A stretch of DNA of 64,000 bases from the NCBI GenBank assembly GCA_021234155.1, contig JAJEKV010000187.1, forward strand, positions 1 through 64,000, written 5' to 3'. The stretch comes from Isoetes taiwanensis (Eukaryota > Streptophyta > Lycopodiopsida > Isoetales > Isoetaceae). Each line of letters begins with the position of its first letter. Within the stretch, counting starts at the first letter, position 1. Shown piece by piece: positions 47,337 through 59,146 of the stretch. The translations under genes and the position numbers were made by a program. A model generated the notes under the pieces. The model saw nothing but the letters and a program-made list of their open reading frames with translations, did not search any database and had not been told where the DNA came from.

Positions 47337-47888
47337 TCAAATAAAATACAGAACAAGAATCATAGCCCAAACCTTATTGTGAATCTCTCGAAAAGGAAAA
47401 AAGAAAAAAGAATTGGCGAAGAGGTACTCCTTCCCTTCGATAACCATCAGGAATAAAGCCGTTATGTCTATCGGTGGTTCTGTGGCCCTTCTCATTTCTT
47501 CCTCATGCCTCTCAACTTGCTTTTCCATCTGTTTTGCCAGCCTTCTCTCCTCACGCTCGTCTATTTCCTCTTCTTTTTCATAATCTGCCTCAAGCTGAAG
47601 TTGCCCTGAAGAAATACCCCAAAAAACATATTCAGTAGAGTCCAGCTGTTGGATAAAGCGTTGATTTACTCTTGTGTTCAAGGGTGCTAAGTCCAAAGGC
47701 TGTATGGGCGGTTCTCCTACTTTGTTGATGGCATTGAAATGCATGAATGTTACTAAAGCTGCCTGCGATGACATGTATCTATGCCTTTGGGCTTTACAGC
47801 TCATGTAATATGGCATGTTCCTCGTCTGATCCCAAATCTGATTCTTGACCCTTGCACTCTTATCCAGCACTTGACCGAGTGCCTCCAA
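47337..47888 (-). CDS. Unrecognised 183-residue protein, possibly retroelement-derived
   Basis: ATG at 47888. A basic Tyr/Arg-rich N-terminal half (YMSCKAQRHRYMSSQAAL) is followed by an acidic coiled-coil stretch (ADYEKEEEIDEREERRLAKQMEKQVERHEEE) and a hydrophobic C-terminus. The layout recalls plant retroelement-associated ORFs, but I cannot name a family. No neighbouring pol sequence was found. Confidence 0.3.
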   Translation of the reverse strand: MEALGQVLDKSARVKNQIWDQTRNMPYYMSCKAQRHRYMSSQAALVTFMHFNAINKVGEPPIQPLDLAPLNTRVNQRFIQQLDSTEYVFWGISSGQLQLEADYEKEEEIDEREERRLAKQMEKQVERHEEEMRRATEPPIDITALFLMVIEGKEYLFANSFFFFPFREIHNKVWAMILVLYFI

Positions 47889-48360
47889 GGAAACCCATTT
47901 CTTTCCCCTTGGTTGAATGGTAACATCTCAAGTAGGACTTGCTCAATGTTCCATGAAGACCAAAGAGATGGCCGAACACTTGGAAGGCTTCTTCAACAGG
48001 TACCTCACTGATGTGGTTGGTGCCATTGTACTATTCGATGAAGTTGGTAGGTGCCATAGGAATGGAGAGTGGAGTAGAAAATGGTTTACAGAGATGACAA
48101 GAGGGCTAGAAAATTGCCTTAAGCAAGGAGAGCTCAAGTTTAGTGAGAAAAAGGTCCAAATGACGTTTCCTTATATAGGCCAGGGTTTCCTAGGTTTCTG
48201 CGCCAGAACTACCCGTTGGAGAAATCTAGGTTCTGGAAAGTATAATGGACCAATTGGACTGATTTGAAGAGTTAATCTAGCTAAAACAAGATGAAAAACA
48301 TGCCGAGTGGCTTATTGGGTGATTGTTGGCCAACTTTGGGTTAAACTGGGTCAAACCATG

Positions 48361-48620
48361 TTACTCCACATGGGGTTTCCGAGAGTCTCGGAATTCCTCC
48401 GGTGCGAAATGACTCGGGTATGTCTGTTTGGTCCAAATTTACCCTATTTGGTTGATGTAAGATGCTAGGATGCAAAATATCTTTACTTCTATATATTTAC
48501 CAACTTATCGCGCAAGAATCCAACACTTAGAAGCAAAAACTTGGGCAGACTGAGTTACTCTGCGTGGATGGGGTCTCCGAGAGTCTCGGAATATCGTTTG
48601 GCGCAGAGTGATCCGGGTCA
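48361..48620. repeat. Two direct copies of a segment with palindrome CCGAGAGTCTCGG
   Basis: About 65 bp around 48361-48420 and 48551-48615 match imperfectly. Each includes the perfect palindrome CCGAGAGTCTCGG and ends in a (G/T)G(C/A)(G/C)...CGGGT phrase. Possible remnants of repeated LTR or promoter sequence. Confidence 0.5.
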
Positions 48621-49318
48621 CTAGACTTGACCTATTTTTCCCTTGTTAACAAATTTTTGATAAGCGTTGTACTAATTCCAAAGCTTTGGCCGCCGCGAAC
48701 ATTTCTCTTCCCCGACTTACTCCTGCAAAGAAGGATTTGTATATCTGTGGCATTGTGTGAAAGATGTTTCTGAAATGCAAAGGCGGATTCTATATCTTTG
48801 GAATGGTGTGAAAGATGTTCTTGAAATGCAAGACTTAATAGTAAGGAATTTATGTAAAGAGATTCCTTTCTATTAACTTATGTAAGTTGGATTTGTTTTG
48901 AGAACTACGGGACTTGATGAATGATTTGGGGTTTCAAACTTTTCTGTATTGCATGATTTGGATTGCCTAGTATTTCAAACATTGTTATGGCTTATTGACA
49001 TTTCCCCATTGATATGATTTTCTAGCCTTTTTTCAATTTATCATAGCATGAAATGAAGTTACAAATTGGCTTCCCAAGTAGTCTCTCCTAGCACATCAAA
49101 ATGAAGCAAACACAACCATTTAAACGATCAATTTGTGAATCTGCCAAGTATAAGACACATCCTCATCATCCTCGCAATCATAGTCACCTTCATCTTGAAC
49201 ATGTCTTTGTGGATTAAGATGCAATTGCACTGCCCCTATATCTACATGGTGCCCACCTTCATGGGCCAATGTAAAGGTTGTGAATCTTCTTTAGCCTCCA
49301 CTAAAAGGGCTGCTACAT

Positions 49319-50080
49319 TCCATTTTCATCTAAGTCCATGTTAAGGTCAAAATCTCTTGGCCGAGGCCTAGTTAATTCGTTAGTCTCTAATTCCTCTGCC
49401 TGTTGCTTTAGACTACCATTTCCAAAATTGGAGTCAAATCTGTCATTCCTATCAGAGCCAAAATCTAAGTCTGCATCTTTATACTTATCTTCAGCAAGTT
49501 CTGCTCTACGACTTCTACCGCCTCTATCTCTACACATCTTGCTCTGCCCCTGCCAGACGGGTGTGATGCAAGCACATAATATATATATATAAGATTAAAT
49601 AGACAATAAAGTAAACATTAAAAATATTGCACTTGTTAGACCATTCTATATACTAACCCAGTGAAGATACATGTTGTATTTAGCTTTGTAGTACCTTCTT
49701 CAGCCTCCATGTTCGTCATCTCCTGTTTCTGTTCCAATATCAGGAACCTTTGCGACTATTGCTTGTAAGAAATCAAAAATGTTGTTTGTCTGTACACACT
49801 CTGTCCGTCATCCACTAAAGATAATTCTTGCAACATACTTACAGGTGCAAGACGCTCAAAGTCTTTGTCCCTCTCCTCAGCGTTATTTCGTATGTCTCAT
49901 CACAAAGGTCTTGAATAAATAACTCCAAAGTTAAGGTGTTAATTTTTCAACTTAACAATTAAAAAGTTCAGCCACTAACTTAACAAATGGGAAGCTGCTT
50001 TGGTTACATATTAATATAGGTGTTGCTAATGCTATTTTAACTACTTCCTCGTCGGCTTGCATGGTGATCTTTATGCAATC
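49319..50080 (-). pseudogene. NF-YC11/DRAP1-like histone-fold gene, degenerate
   Basis: Exon-like blocks: 50080-50008 (IKITMQADEEVVKIALATPILI, the histone-fold helix 1 to loop), about 49929-49853 (LELFIQDLCDETYEITLRRG, TKTLSVLHL), 49789-49700 (NNIFDFLQAIVAKVPDIGTE) and 49537-49319 (C-terminus with PRDFDLNMDLDENG, an EAR-like LxLxL tail). Order and splice sites match plant Dr1-associated corepressors, which act as NC2-alpha in transcription repression. The first exon was not found, the block-2/3 junction has lost several residues and block 3 lacks a clean acceptor, so this is more likely a relic than a working gene. Confidence 0.6.
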
Positions 50081-50742
50081 CTGTAGTTTTTCAACACTCA
50101 GTTTGAGATCTCTCAATTCTAAACTATGATCTGACACAAATACAAATAACTCTACAAGCATGACTCAATCTTTAAGCAGATAACAACACAACTTACCAGA
50201 GGAAATTTTCCATGACAAAAAAAGATCAAAATAAGGGCGAGAAACATCAAGTTTTTCGGAAAAACAAACAAAAAAAAAGGAATCTTATAGCGGAAACACG
50301 CATCCAATTTTTTCTTCATATTTTAGTCCCAGGAACAGCTAGTTAAAAAGATTTGCTTCAAAATGATACAATCTACATTCACCAGCAAACGAATCCGGAC
50401 TTCTGCTTCCAGATTATGACACTATTCTTGCACGGCCTTCAGCAACATGGATTGTGCTCCCAACTCCTTCCTTCCTTCAGAGCTCAGACTTCTTCTACTA
50501 TTTGCAGTACATATATGCGTACGTCACAACATCCTGTGCATGGTTCCAAGCTGAGGCATATTAGTCATTTAACATTTTCGAAATCCACAAAAGCAGGGTT
50601 GTTAAGCTTTTGGACATGGCGTATTTAGCAAAAGAAGAAATCCAAGAGATGATGAAGTGAACGGAAATAGTGCCGAAGCACACAGGAGAGGCTTGTGGCC
50701 TCCTTATGGCCCAGCCAAAAGCAGGGATCATTAGGATTATTC

Positions 50743-51070
50743 TCAAAATGGGTATGCACACAAAGATTGTCCTGGTTTGCGTTGTCTAGAGCTTCGGGAT
50801 ACGTAACTTAGTATCGTCTTTGTGAAAGATAGGAATACCTGAGTTCGAAGCCGCCAGAGGGAACCTGTACAATTCTGCATCCAGTTGCTGGTAGAAACTG
50901 GCTTGATAATCTGGATAACAATCGAACGAGACAAATCCTAACCTCGACAGCCCTTTATCATATTCAAAATGAACATTGCTGAGGATCTGACAGGTAAAAA
51001 AGCCAGGCATTTGATATTCTAAGGAACCTGAATGAAATAATTCTCCGCAAGAGGTTTTCTTCTAGATGAT
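50743..51070 (-). pseudogene. A1 (pepsin-like) aspartic protease C-terminal fragment
   Basis: From right to left, KPLAENYFIQVP is followed by a stop, then NIKCLAF. After a frame change comes LSNVHFEYDKGLSRLGFVSFDC, the conserved C-terminal strand pattern of plant pepsin-like proteases. No catalytic DTG/DSG motif is nearby, so only the last part of the gene is present. Confidence 0.65.
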
Positions 51071-51264
51071 CCAGACTTAAGAACTATATTCTATCATACG
51101 GATCAGGATCAGTCAGAACAGGATGAGTCAGAAGAGGATGAGGATCGGGACCCCCTCCTAAGTGGGGAAATCAAGTACGAGCTACAAACTAAGGAGAAGG
51201 GCCCCTTAAATAAAAATGGATTTCCCCCGTCTATGGCTGCTTACCTTGTCGAGGCATTTGCTGC

Positions 51265-51894
51265 TTGGAGCTTCATGTTGGAGGTTATATTGCCCGAGAG
51301 GCTCTTATGGGTGTTAGAAGATGTCACTGCTTTGTGAGTGATGAGCAGGCCAAAGACTTTCTTGAACCATTCCTCATGCATGTGCTTGCCAAATCTCCTA
51401 AAGGCCCTTATGGCAACCTGAAATCATCAGCAATCAAAAGTCTCGTAGACTTGTCCAATTCGAACGTGGACGATGGTTCTGGTGAGGGAACTAGTAATCC
51501 GCAGCCTGATAAGGAAAGCAATGAACAAATAGCTGCTAAACTGGCTGCTCAAAGTAATGTGATCGCGGCGAACTTAGGGAATATCTATGCCTCTCTTCAG
51601 GGTGATGCAAGCAACAATAGAGTAGATTCACAGGTTAACAATGAACTAATTGACAGGGCAACCGAAACTGAAGGCCACCAAGGCGACTCTAGTGATTCAC
51701 AGGTTTGCCAAATCAATAGTAAAATAATGTCAGTTGTGAAGGACGCAGCGGAACTAATTGAAAATAACAATTCTAACAGTCAGAAGAGCACGAAGACTAA
51801 GGGTGGCGAAGGGGAGAATGACGCCGACGACGGCAGCGAAACTGAAGATGATAGGTATGGCCTTGCCCACGAAATCGCGCCACGCGTGATTTAA
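51265..51894 (+). CDS. Unrecognised 209-residue acidic protein
   Basis: An open frame with an N-terminal ordered part (residues 1-70) and an Asn/Ser/Asp/Glu-rich disordered tail. The preceding 51100-51290 region is also open in another frame (SEEDEDRDPLLSGEIKYELQ, PPSMAAYLVEAFAAWS), suggesting the gene starts earlier and is frameshifted near 51280. I do not recognise the family. Confidence 0.35.
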   Translation: MELHVGGYIAREALMGVRRCHCFVSDEQAKDFLEPFLMHVLAKSPKGPYGNLKSSAIKSLVDLSNSNVDDGSGEGTSNPQPDKESNEQIAAKLAAQSNVIAANLGNIYASLQGDASNNRVDSQVNNELIDRATETEGHQGDSSDSQVCQINSKIMSVVKDAAELIENNNSNSQKSTKTKGGEGENDADDGSETEDDRYGLAHEIAPRVI

Positions 51895-51999
51895 TTTATA
51901 TTACCTTTGAATTAAATCGCGCCAGGCGTGCTTTGATTATTTTTCGTTGTCAAACTAACTCAAGTTCTCAAAGTTTATTTTTCCTGATCCTCCTTGCCA

Positions 52000-53080
52000 A
52001 ACTCAGGCCCTTGGTCATAATAGTTACCCGTTTGGCATGAATGGCACAGAGGTTCCCCCTCTTCGAAGAGTTGGACGAGCTCTGCTTCTGATGCCTCTTA
52101 CAATGCATGCATCATCGAGATCACCCGAATCCATCTTGAACTCCTGCATTACTTCTCGAAGGAGCGCTTAAAGCGTGCTTTTCGGATCAAAAGGTTTATG
52201 CACTGTTGAATGCTTGGAGTTAGGCCCATGATGGACCCTCTTGGGCATCCTTGGTCGAGGTGGAGGGGGCTTGGGATTGTTTTGCAGTCTGCAACCCTTC
52301 ACGTACTTTGGTATATTCTGCTTTACAATACCAGTCATTGTTACCTGGACCATTGGCTAAAGGCCACCTTCTTCTTCTCGAACTCTATGTCGTGTTTGAG
52401 CTTGAAGGGTTTCTCTCCTGCCTTTTGTTTTTTCTTCGTCTGCTTCGGTGGCTTCAGTCACACGGGATACGGTGGTCGAGCGTTGGGCTCCCCAACTTCC
52501 TCCTCTACTTCCTCCTCCACTTGATCAACTTTCTGATTCGATGCTTCTTTGATTTCTTCCTTCTCCTCTGACTTGGAGTCGACTTGGGTTCTTCGTGGCT
52601 CTTCTTGGATCACCACATTTCCTCGCGGCCTATCTTCGCTCCGCTTGGTCCTTTTCTCTTGGCGTTGCTCCCCCATCTTTTCTCCCTTCTTTCCTGCTCT
52701 TGTCTTTCCTCTTCCCATTTCGCCACTTTTTCCTTCTCCTTCCTCTTCCTAGGTGCCACTTGTTCTTCATGCTGCTGCGGCTCATGCTGTTGCTACTGCT
52801 CTTGTTGCTCATCCCTTGAGGGTGTGCCTAGGGCGATCGTCTCGTCCTTCGTTGCACCGATTCAGATGAGCTACTTGGTGCTCATTCATCGGTGGTGTGG
52901 AAGGATTCGTCTGAGGAGTCAGAGCTGCTCGATTCCTTGTTCAGTCTTGGTCGTAGATGCTCCGAGATTTTCTTGCCGATTCCTGATGCAATCTCCCCCA
53001 TGCTTGATCTTGGTCTTGGGCTCCTAATCTTCCTCGCCGTGCATTTAGCCCATGCCATATCTTTTGGATTAGCAAACTGA
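52000..53080 (-). other. Low-complexity, Lys/Glu/Arg-rich minus-strand reading frames
   Basis: A start near 53060 (MAWAKCTARKIRSPRPRSS...) runs to a TGA about 52885. Other frames (52812-52630, 52718-52458, 52353-52168) are strongly charged or Pro-rich. It resembles the N-terminal ORF of a plant retroelement broken by frameshifts, but no domain confirms this. Confidence 0.3.
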
Positions 53081-53273
53081 TTAAGTTAAGTCAGAGATCC
53101 CCTTAGGGTCTAAGAAGGTGATTTAGGGCGCAACTAGGAAAAAGGGGTTAAAATGTCATTTAAAAAGGCAAGATGCCCATACATATGAAGAGTATTTCGT
53201 GGTCATTATTACTATTTTTAATGAGCCACCCTTATTAATAATGAACCCCCCAAAAAAAAAAAAAAAAACCAGC

Positions 53274-54351
53274 GCAGGGTTGAGAAGAAGGCTAGGCAGG
53301 TGGGTTTGCGTTGGAATTTTAATCGTGCAGCAAACTTCTTAAGGTTTTTTTTTTCTTATATTATAGCGTACCAGTATGCCTGCAAAGGCTTGAATTCCAT
53401 TGAGAAATAATATGGACATTAAAGGATTGCATGTTAACTTCCCATTACTGGTTTGATATGATGCCAAATGAAATTATGAGCGAACAGGAATCATACACAT
53501 ACGGAAAAGGAATGCCAATGAAGATACAGATCTCAGTGAATGGCTAAGAGGAAAAAGAATGATCATTAGAGCTAGTAATACACATAGAAGGTTTAAAGAT
53601 GTAAATCAAAAAAGTATTAGCACTAGAGAGGCTTTACCCTATACAAAATGGAGAAGAATATCAAGTATATTCCAAGTGCACCCCCTTGTACGACGAAGTA
53701 GGGATTATCATTGGCTTTGAAGCGGCTACATTAGCAGTGTTTTCTTCAGCTGGAAGTTCGCCGTCGTGTTTGGCGATACGATCGACAGCTGCTTCCTGTC
53801 TTTTATTCGCGAGAGCATCACGTACAGTAGCCCATGCATGAACGCTCTCCTCACGACCATGATTGCGTTGCCTTCTATCGTGGAGCTCTGGCTCTTATGG
53901 CACATCAGACCTTGGAGGACTTCTAGAGCAGACCTAAAGGCATGACCACCAATGCCTCCATTTGGAGCAGCCATAGCGTCCATGTCCCATGCTAAAGGCA
54001 TTAGGAGAAGCCCTACAACTACAATGAAGATTATTGATCTGGTGAATATTTTCCTTGTCCCATTTCTCCTCGGCAGCTGAATTATGTTTGTCACTGCTGT
54101 TAAAACTAATCCGTTACAAATTAATTATCGCTCTCAAAGGCAGAATATAACGTTAGAGGTTATGCTCACCTTGTAGAACATGTAGAATCGTCAGGTTGGG
54201 CTCAACAGCGGCGACTACTTGCACTGGAGGCCAGAGGCGATGCTGGAAGAAGAGGAATTTTGCACGTGGTGTGCACATAGGATACACGTGGCATACGCGT
54301 GTATAGGCTAGAATTGCACGAAATTGTGCACCTTCTGTTAGGCAACCCTGC
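53274..54351. repeat. Repeat R1 (1,078 bp) sharing both ends with R2
   Basis: The left end (GCAGGGTTGAGAAGAAGG) and right end (TTAGGCAACCCTGC) match those of 56684-58793, and GCAGGGTTG/CAACCCTGC are inverted. Homology extends about 55 bp inward at each side. CAGGGTT termini recall hAT elements, but I see no 8-bp target duplication. The minus-strand ORF at 54094-53726 (122 residues, one hydrophobic N-terminal segment) is unrecognised. Confidence 0.5.
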
Positions 54352-55779
54352 TTAAAAAAGAAAAAAAGATGTGATCATCCTCCTAGATGCCAACAACCTA
54401 GCACAAACTAAAAATCTTTGTCCACAAAGAACTCTTTTCGTAAATCGGGTACACAATCAAAGGAAAAAAACACTCCACGTCGATGATGTACGTGGAGCAC
54501 CTATGCCTTAGCTCCATAGCAATGATCATATTTAGGTTCAACTCGCAAAGGTGCCACAAGGACTTTTTGCATAAATCTTGTGCAATCCTAGAAATTTTTC
54601 TTTTCTACATTAAGAAAAAAGCTATATTCATTCTATAAGATGCAAAAATAAACATTTGGATCTGATTCAAGCCACGTTCATCCTACAAGATGCAAAAATT
54701 AAATATTTGCATCTAACTCTCGAGGTGCATAGGGTGTTGGCTCCGCCAGCCAATGCTAAATTCATGTATCCAGTATAAGTATGCTCTACTACCATTGATA
54801 GTACGTTGCATCCATAAAAGAACTTTGTCCAAGTCGCACATTTGAAGAAGAGTACCACCTCAGAATATTCAATTTCGTGCAATAAAGTAGCGGTTGCAAC
54901 TATTGCAAAAACCTAGGAAAATGTGCTTTAAGAATCTGTAGAGTTCTCTAACATGCAAACATGGGTGCTTTTGAATTTCAAGAGTGTTAAATTTGTGACA
55001 TTGCAAAGTTGAATTCAGTTTACCCATCTGAAATCTGAAAAAAAACACATTGAAAGATAATTCGTCCCTCCCTGTTCATGGTACACAACCAGCACAAGTG
55101 CTGTTTTGGGACGCTGGATATCACATTGTCTGATATAAGCACTGTGTTATTCCCATCCATTCTTGCGCTTTTGACCAAAATAAAGAAATTTTTGGAGCTT
55201 CTATTTTCTGCCATCTTAGACAAACAATATAAAGTGAACAATAATGCTTGCAATCCCATAAATTTTCCCTGGTGAACTACTATTTGCCTCAACTCATGCC
55301 TGCTTTTATAGAAATGAAAGATAACTGCAGCTCACTTAAAGAAACAATGGCAGGTTTTAATGTTGGAAATAATGACAGATAAAAATTGGTCAAACACAAC
55401 AAAGGAATGCACAATTGCGCATTTCCTACGGACGGTTTGGATTCTGATGTTCTTACAATATTATCCATGCATCATAAACTTTCTGTTGAGAAAATACTCT
55501 TCGGTGAACATGCTTTGATGGCCAATGCCCATGGCCTGATAAATAAGTTATAAATGTTATTCTTGGTTCACTTTGTCCCATTTGGCAACTCAATCATAGT
55601 AGTAAACAAAATGTATACTTGTGTAAACATCTGAAATGTTTCCAAAGGAACGCCGAGCTGACGCAGTTATATGCTACATTTTAGGCTAAAAAGAGCAGCA
55701 CTATTATGGTATAGATTGTCTAAAACTCCATAATCAATGCTTCTCAAAGGCCAGACCAAAGGGGTTTAAGAACTGAATT
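54352..55779. other. Non-coding spacer
   Basis: AT-rich; TAAATATTTG/GATGCAAAAAT phrases repeat around 54640-54715. No gene seen. Confidence 0.4.
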
Positions 55780-56070
55780 ACCAAGTAAGGCTATATGATC
55801 GGAAGACCACTCAGGAGATGGAAGAGCAGTATCTTTCTGATCCCAAGTGGATCTGTTGTTAAGTCAGGATGGCCAGGGTCGACCTTTCCAGTTGCAAGAA
55901 GTGCATGCAGAGCACTAGTAAAAATGCAAAATACTTATATCAGGATAACCATCAAAATTATTGTGATAAAACAAGCACCTTACCTGCCAGGGACAGAATT
56001 GACAGCCACTAGCATTGATATATCTGCACTTGCTGCAATCTTTTCTAACCCTTTCAAAAGATTGTGCACC
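55780..56070 (-). pseudogene. CCR4-type deadenylase fragment with internal deletion
   Basis: Exon block 56068-55984 reads LLKGLEKIAASADISMLVAV, then NSVPG, and ends at a GTAAGG donor. The next block starts at 55914 after an AG acceptor: ALHALLATGKVDPGHPDLTT, then DPLG. After a frame change it goes straight to KDTALPSPEWSSDHIALL. In plant CCR4 exonuclease-endonuclease-phosphatase proteins these motifs are separated by well over 100 residues, so the middle of the catalytic domain is missing. The FNSVPG motif has also lost its catalytic GDFN (VAVN here). Confidence 0.75.
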
Positions 56071-56683
56071 TATAACATTCGAATTTCATACTTGCATACT
56101 GATGCTATAAAGCACCAAAATCAGCAATACTTTTAAATTTCAGGAGCTCTTGATGCATGAATGTGAGTGTTGGCCTGAACCAATATGATGCAACGATATT
56201 TAGTGTTTCAAAACTTAAGAACTTATGAACTTATGTGCACATGAATAATAAAGTGACAATTTGTTCAGCCCTTAAAGCTGCTCAATCCGGGAAAGATGCA
56301 GAAGTAGAAAGTTACACATCATTCTTAACAATTCCAATTTCTGTAGTCACGGAACCCAATTAGAGGAATTAAAAGGCACAAACATACAGATAAAAAAGAG
56401 TTAATGGGGTCCTTATAAGGCAACAAGGGCTACTAAGGTTGAACTCCTTCATTTTGATCCTCAATGTTTTGTAGCATAGAAAATTCTTGGGTTCATTATT
56501 TCATCCTCCACATTAACCATATACAACAGTTGGCTATTTTATCAAATAACCAAACTCATAGCCAATCATTATGCCACATTAAATCCTTTTCTTTGCTTGA
56601 AAAGAATACTAGGTAGTTAAGATACTTACCCCAGCTTTTCCTGGTAAGATGCACTGCCAAATCATCAGGTTCACAGATCAGGT

Positions 56684-58793
56684 GCAGGGTTGGGAAGAAG
56701 GGTAGTTTGATGGATTTGTGTTCGTATTTTTATTGTATACGAACCTGTTACCTGGTTCAGAGATACGTACAGGAATGCTAAATCTGTTCAGCTTGTTGAG
56801 GGCAAAGAAATTTGCATTACAACAGACTATGAATACAAGGGAGATTCTCAGATAATTGCTATGACGTATAAATAGCTAACGAAGTATGTAAAGCCCGGAA
56901 ACCAGATTCTATGCTCTGATGGCACTATTATATTGCATGTATTATCTTGTGATGCGTCTGCAGCCACCCTTAAGCAGTATTAGGTGAAAGGAAAATGTTA
57001 ATTTGCCTGGGGTCATAGTAGACCTTACAACTATCACAGAGAAAGACAATAAAGACTTCTTAAAATGGGGAATTCCTAATAAAATTGACTCCATTCCAGC
57101 TTCTTTTGTTCTAAAGGGCCAAGATATTATAAACATTCGAGAAGTTCTTAGGGAGCATGCAAGAACTATCCAAAAAATTTCAAAACTTAGCCTCTGTACC
57201 TTTTCACTTCCTTCACCCCTCCTAAAAGATACTGATGACGATATATGCTCTAGGTGGAAAACCAAGAAGGCCTTCAAAATTTTGATGATATATTAAAGAG
57301 ATAGATTCTATTGTGGTGGCTAGAGGTGACCTTGGCATTGATTGAAAAAATATTTCTCGCACAAGAGATGATGATATACAAGTGCAATGTGGCTAGCAAA
57401 CCAGTGGTAACTGCAGCCCAAATGCTGGAGTCAATGATCAAGACACCAAGGCCTATGCGAGCAGAATGCACTGACATAGCAAATGCAGAACGCGAGCAAA
57501 ATGCACTGACGTAGCAAATGCAGTGCTTGATGGCACAGATTGCGTCATGCTCAGTGAAGAAACTGCTGCAGGAGCTTATCCAGAGATAGCAATAAAAGTG
57601 ATGCAACACATATGTTTGGAAGCAGAGGCATCAATAGATTATGAAGATGTCTTAAAATCCATTTTCAGCGTATTCTTCTTCCCATGTCTCCTTAGCAGAA
57701 CTAGGGTTCTTTGAGATGCCTGGGAATTTGTTAAAAGGTTTAGGATGATCATCATTATGGAGCAGGATTGAGATCATATGTTTGAAACCAAACATTGGAG
57801 ATGCAAAGCATGAAAATTTTGTTTGAAGATATTTTTCAAGCATGTTAGCATAGGATCAATTCTTAAGCTGTTCAGAATTGCATAGATTTATGTGTTTTTG
57901 AATGCAGAGGAGCTCAAGTCTGCCATTAGAAATTGGAAACGAACGTATATGATGCTCTAGATCAAGAGAGCATATACATCATTGCTTGTAACTCTTAGTC
58001 AGAGATTCAAGTTGGTGCCTGTTTCTGAGCTACTCCACGCCTAGCTAATCTAAATGTTGATGATTCTCTCAATATATATTCTCTATTTGGGGGCCATTGC
58101 AAGGCAAGTATGCAGCAAAATAGCAACTGTAGTTTTTTGGCAACCTCTCAGATGGATTAGAAAATCAGTCTGGTTATTCGCAAATGAGAAAAGATTAACT
58201 TTTCTGAAATTTGGTAAGATAAGTATGAGTAATTTAATGGCGATATTCTACCCCTTCGGAAATCTCTTTTGAATTTCTTCTAGAGAACTAGGAGGGATAC
58301 CATAAATTACCACCCCAACCGCCAAAACAGTAAAAACACCCTTAATCTGAAAAGCAGAAACACAAAGGGTTTCATACAAAACCTTACCTCCATGATGGCG
58401 GCCCACTTGCAAATTCCCAATAGTGATGGGAATAAATCGGACAAAGGACCCGAATCACGACCTTTAGCAGAATCACAAAAAAACTCAGAACTGGCCTGAC
58501 GTGGTTTGAGCCAATCCTTGCTTTCCTCCTCTTTAGCGCCCCCTTCCCGACCAGCTGGGTAGCGTTGGTCATCTTCCGAGCGTCGAGCATCCGCGGCACA
58601 AAGCAGAGCCAGAAAAGGAAAAGTTGTCTCGCAGAAGGTCAAAGAGGAATTTCTTTGAGTTTTCTATTTTTCTGGACCGTAGATATGGAAAATTATAGAT
58701 CTAATGGCTTATGTTAAATATTGCTGAGGTGGCATGATATGTGGACACCTTAGAATTGCAGGAATTAGTGCACCTGGGGTTAGGCAACCCTGC
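56684..58793. repeat. Repeat R2 (2,110 bp) with captured pyruvate kinase fragment
   Basis: Ends GCAGGGTTGGGAAGAAGGG and GGTTAGGCAACCCTGC match repeat R1. The interior contains the pyruvate kinase relic and unrelated non-coding DNA, unlike R1. Shared ends with different contents suggest a gene-capturing non-autonomous DNA transposon. No target duplication found. Confidence 0.5.
57000..57660 (+). pseudogene. Pyruvate kinase fragment (cytosolic plant type)
   Basis: The first block (57003-57180) is MPGVIVDLTTITEKDNKDFL, then KWGIPNKIDSIPASFVLKG. Next come the VARGDLG active-site region (about 57318, shifted frame), [20 protein letters not shown] and [12 protein letters not shown], then a TRAE-like segment with a partial duplication around 57460-57520, and [20 protein letters not shown]. 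Matches the barrel domain of plant cytosolic pyruvate kinase with several frameshifts and stops. It lacks the N-terminal, B and C-terminal domains. Confidence 0.85.
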
Positions 58794-59146
58794 TAAAAAT
58801 TTCTATAGTTCTTGCGTGGTTAATTACGAATTTATGCCATATTCCACTGGGATCTCCGATTGTGATGATTCTTTGACCCTTTTTTATGTGGAATCGTGGT
58901 GCGAATGTCTAATTTCCACTCCAATTTTACTAGGATGATTATTTAACTCACTATTTTTATCCCCCAAGTTTATAACGTAGCCTACTTTACGACCTGCTAA
59001 TGGGGCAAAAAAAAAAAAAAGGGTCTTATCGAGATTTAAAGTTGGAATTCTCATTCTATTCCTTAACTAGGCCAGTTAATCTACTTATCCAGGGTCATGG
59101 CCAGTGCTGGATCTTGGTCAATCAAGATCATTGCTTTGATATCATT
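58794..59146. other. Spacer with degenerate primer-binding-like site
   Basis: No gene. GCTTTGATATCA at 59133-59144 resembles the complement of an initiator-Met primer-binding site (two mismatches) next to the LTR-like segment at 59147. Confidence 0.35.

Noticed and set aside
53726-54094. C-terminal LLYVMLSRIKDRKQL resembles the YVALSR motif of PIF1/Helitron helicases
   Set aside because: Only one short motif matches and the preceding sequence is not helicase-like, so a Helitron helicase relic is not supported.
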